A DNA stretch of 35,651 bases from Zetaproteobacteria bacterium (lineage in GTDB: Bacteria > Pseudomonadota > Zetaproteobacteria > Mariprofundales > Mariprofundaceae): NCBI GenBank assembly GCA_021545585.1, contig JAJRTF010000097.1, forward strand, positions 1 to 35,651, read 5' to 3'. Every line of letters starts with the position of its first letter. Position 1 is the first letter of the stretch. Under the pieces are notes generated by a model, which had not been told where the DNA came from, ran no database searches, and saw only the letters and a program-made list of their open reading frames with translations. Shown piece by piece: positions 34,722-35,651 of the stretch. The position numbers and the translations under genes are program-made.

Positions 34722-35134
34722 AGCTGCACTCTAAAAAGCGTATGGATTATCTGGTCGATATTACACCGCTGGTGGATGTCGTCTTCCTGATGCTTATTTT
34801 TTTCATGGTCTCGACGAGTTTCAGCGTATCATCGAGCCTGAAGCTGGAGCTACCCTCAAGTCACTCAAGTGAACAGCAGCAGGAAGTAAAGCAGGTGGTT
34901 ATCGGTGTCGATGCGAAGGGACAGTTCTACGTGCAGGATGAAGCGGTGGATGATGGTGCTTTGCGCAAGCGTATTCTGAATATCTCCAGGGGTGATCCGA
35001 ATATGGGTGTTGTGCTGCGTGCCGATGCCGATGCCAGGCACAAGCGTATTGTCTATGTGCTTGATACCCTGCGGGAACTGGGCATGAGCAAGGTTGGCAT
35101 TGCCACATTAACATCCGACTCAGAAAGCAACTGA
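34718..35134 (+). CDS. exbD: ExbD/TolR-family biopolymer transport protein
   Basis: The protein has 138 residues. A short cytoplasmic tail is followed by one membrane helix, [18 protein letters not shown], which carries the essential aspartate (VDVVF) that couples proton flow. A periplasmic domain with a Ser/Gln-rich linker follows ([10 protein letters not shown]) and ends in the conserved [21 protein letters not shown]. The GTG start overlaps the exbB stop. Its own stop overlaps the lysC start (TGATG). Confidence 0.92.
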   Translation: MKLHSKKRMDYLVDITPLVDVVFLMLIFFMVSTSFSVSSSLKLELPSSHSSEQQQEVKQVVIGVDAKGQFYVQDEAVDDGALRKRILNISRGDPNMGVVLRADADARHKRIVYVLDTLRELGMSKVGIATLTSDSESN

Positions 35135-35651
35135 TGCGCATTGTTCAGAAATTCGGCGGTACATCTGTCGGCAGCCTTGATCGGATTCGTGAAACCGCGA
35201 AGCTGGTACAGGCTGAAATCGAGCGTGGTAACGAGGTGGCTGTCGTTGTCTCGGCCATGAGCGGTGAGACCAACAGGCTGATTTCGATGGCCAGAGAAAT
35301 GATTGCTGAACCTGCCGGGCGTGAACTGGATGCGCTGGTGGCAACCGGTGAGCAGGTCAGTGCCGCGCTGCTGGCTATCGAGTTGCAGGCTAGGGGTATC
35401 TTTGCCTATTCCTGCAACGGCGGACAGGCCGGGTTTCGTACCGACAGCCGTCATGCCAGAGCCCGCATTACGCATGTCGAGAGCGATCATCTGGTCCGCC
35501 ACATGCAGGCAGGTCAGGTGCCGGTGGTGACCGGTTTTCAGGGCGTTGATGAAGCAGGCAATGTCACCACCCTGGGGCGCGGCGGTTCGGATACCTCGGC
35601 CGTTGCTCTGGCGATTGCGGTTGAAGCGGATACCTGTGATATCTATACCGA
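35134..35651 (+). CDS. lysC: Aspartate kinase, N-terminal part (cut by the window edge)
   Basis: It phosphorylates aspartate, the first step to Lys, Thr, Met and diaminopimelate. About 172 residues are present: the catalytic start KFGGTSVGS, the [13 protein letters not shown] segment, [12 protein letters not shown] and [15 protein letters not shown]. These are the amino acid kinase-domain motifs. The C-terminal ACT regulatory domains lie beyond the window. The ATG at 35134 overlaps the exbD stop by one base. Confidence 0.96.
   Translation, partial: MRIVQKFGGTSVGSLDRIRETAKLVQAEIERGNEVAVVVSAMSGETNRLISMAREMIAEPAGRELDALVATGEQVSAALLAIELQARGIFAYSCNGGQAGFRTDSRHARARITHVESDHLVRHMQAGQVPVVTGFQGVDEAGNVTTLGRGGSDTSAVALAIAVEADTCDIYT

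Noticed and set aside
1-35651. CRISPR array, rRNA operon, prophage, toxin-antitoxin or defence island
   Set aside because: No regularly spaced direct repeats, rRNA sequence, phage genes or small paired toxin-antitoxin ORFs were recognised on either strand.

Overview
The window is a compact bacterial chromosome segment that is almost entirely housekeeping. Its gene content, gene order and protein motifs point to a proteobacterium. A chemolithoautotroph near the Zetaproteobacteria or sulfur/iron-oxidising lineages is plausible, because a secreted delta-class carbonic anhydrase and a periplasmic monohaem cytochrome c are present. That placement is an inference, not a demonstrated identity. Base composition and codon use look even throughout, and I see no genomic island, prophage or CRISPR array.

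Layout. (1) 1-164 is the edge of a degraded IS256-family insertion sequence; its transposase fragment abuts a terminal inverted repeat. (2) 526-4325 holds gyrA and serS with a 4-bp overlap. (3) 4448-12853 is a long transcription/translation operon: a hairpin leader, then rimP, nusA, a YlxR-L7Ae fusion, infB, rbfA, an NrnA-type DHH phosphoesterase, truB and a periplasmic cyclophilin. It ends in a hairpin terminator shared with the convergent typA. (4) 12927-15600 holds typA and map on the minus strand, with sixA divergent from map. (5) 16229-22111 is a minus-strand operon read trpS > scpA > scpB > rluB > endonuclease III-like glycosylase > uvrC, with stop/start overlaps including an 89-bp one between scpB and rluB. 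(6) 22213-22360 is a complete tRNA(CAU) unit with promoter, encoded CCA and terminator. (7) 22528-25564 is the most lineage-specific part: the delta-carbonic anhydrase on the minus strand, then on the plus strand a class II aldolase-like protein, a SirB2-like membrane protein, a redoxin and a cytochrome c. (8) 25633-30064 on the minus strand carries yaaA, polA and a DUF2726/zinc-ribbon membrane protein. (9) 30074-30231 is a multi-hairpin interspersed-type repeat between divergent yaaA and ribD. (10) 30371-35651 on the plus strand carries ribD, comEC, exbB, exbD and the start of lysC, which runs off the window.

Functionally, the window covers DNA topology, replication and repair (gyrA, polA, uvrC, glycosylase), chromosome condensation (scpAB), ribosome maturation and translation (rimP, infB, rbfA, truB, rluB, typA, serS, trpS, map, tRNA), transcription elongation (nusA), riboflavin synthesis (ribD), DNA uptake (comEC) and proton-motive-force coupling (exbBD). 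I found no convincing undescribed multi-gene system. The points most worth a second look are the interspersed repeat that supplies the yaaA/ribD intergenic region, the Fe-S-type cysteine motif in TrpRS, the glycosylase lacking the catalytic lysine, the QHG-type SixA, the rimP leader, the scpB/rluB overlap, and the carbonic anhydrase with a dyad in its leader.
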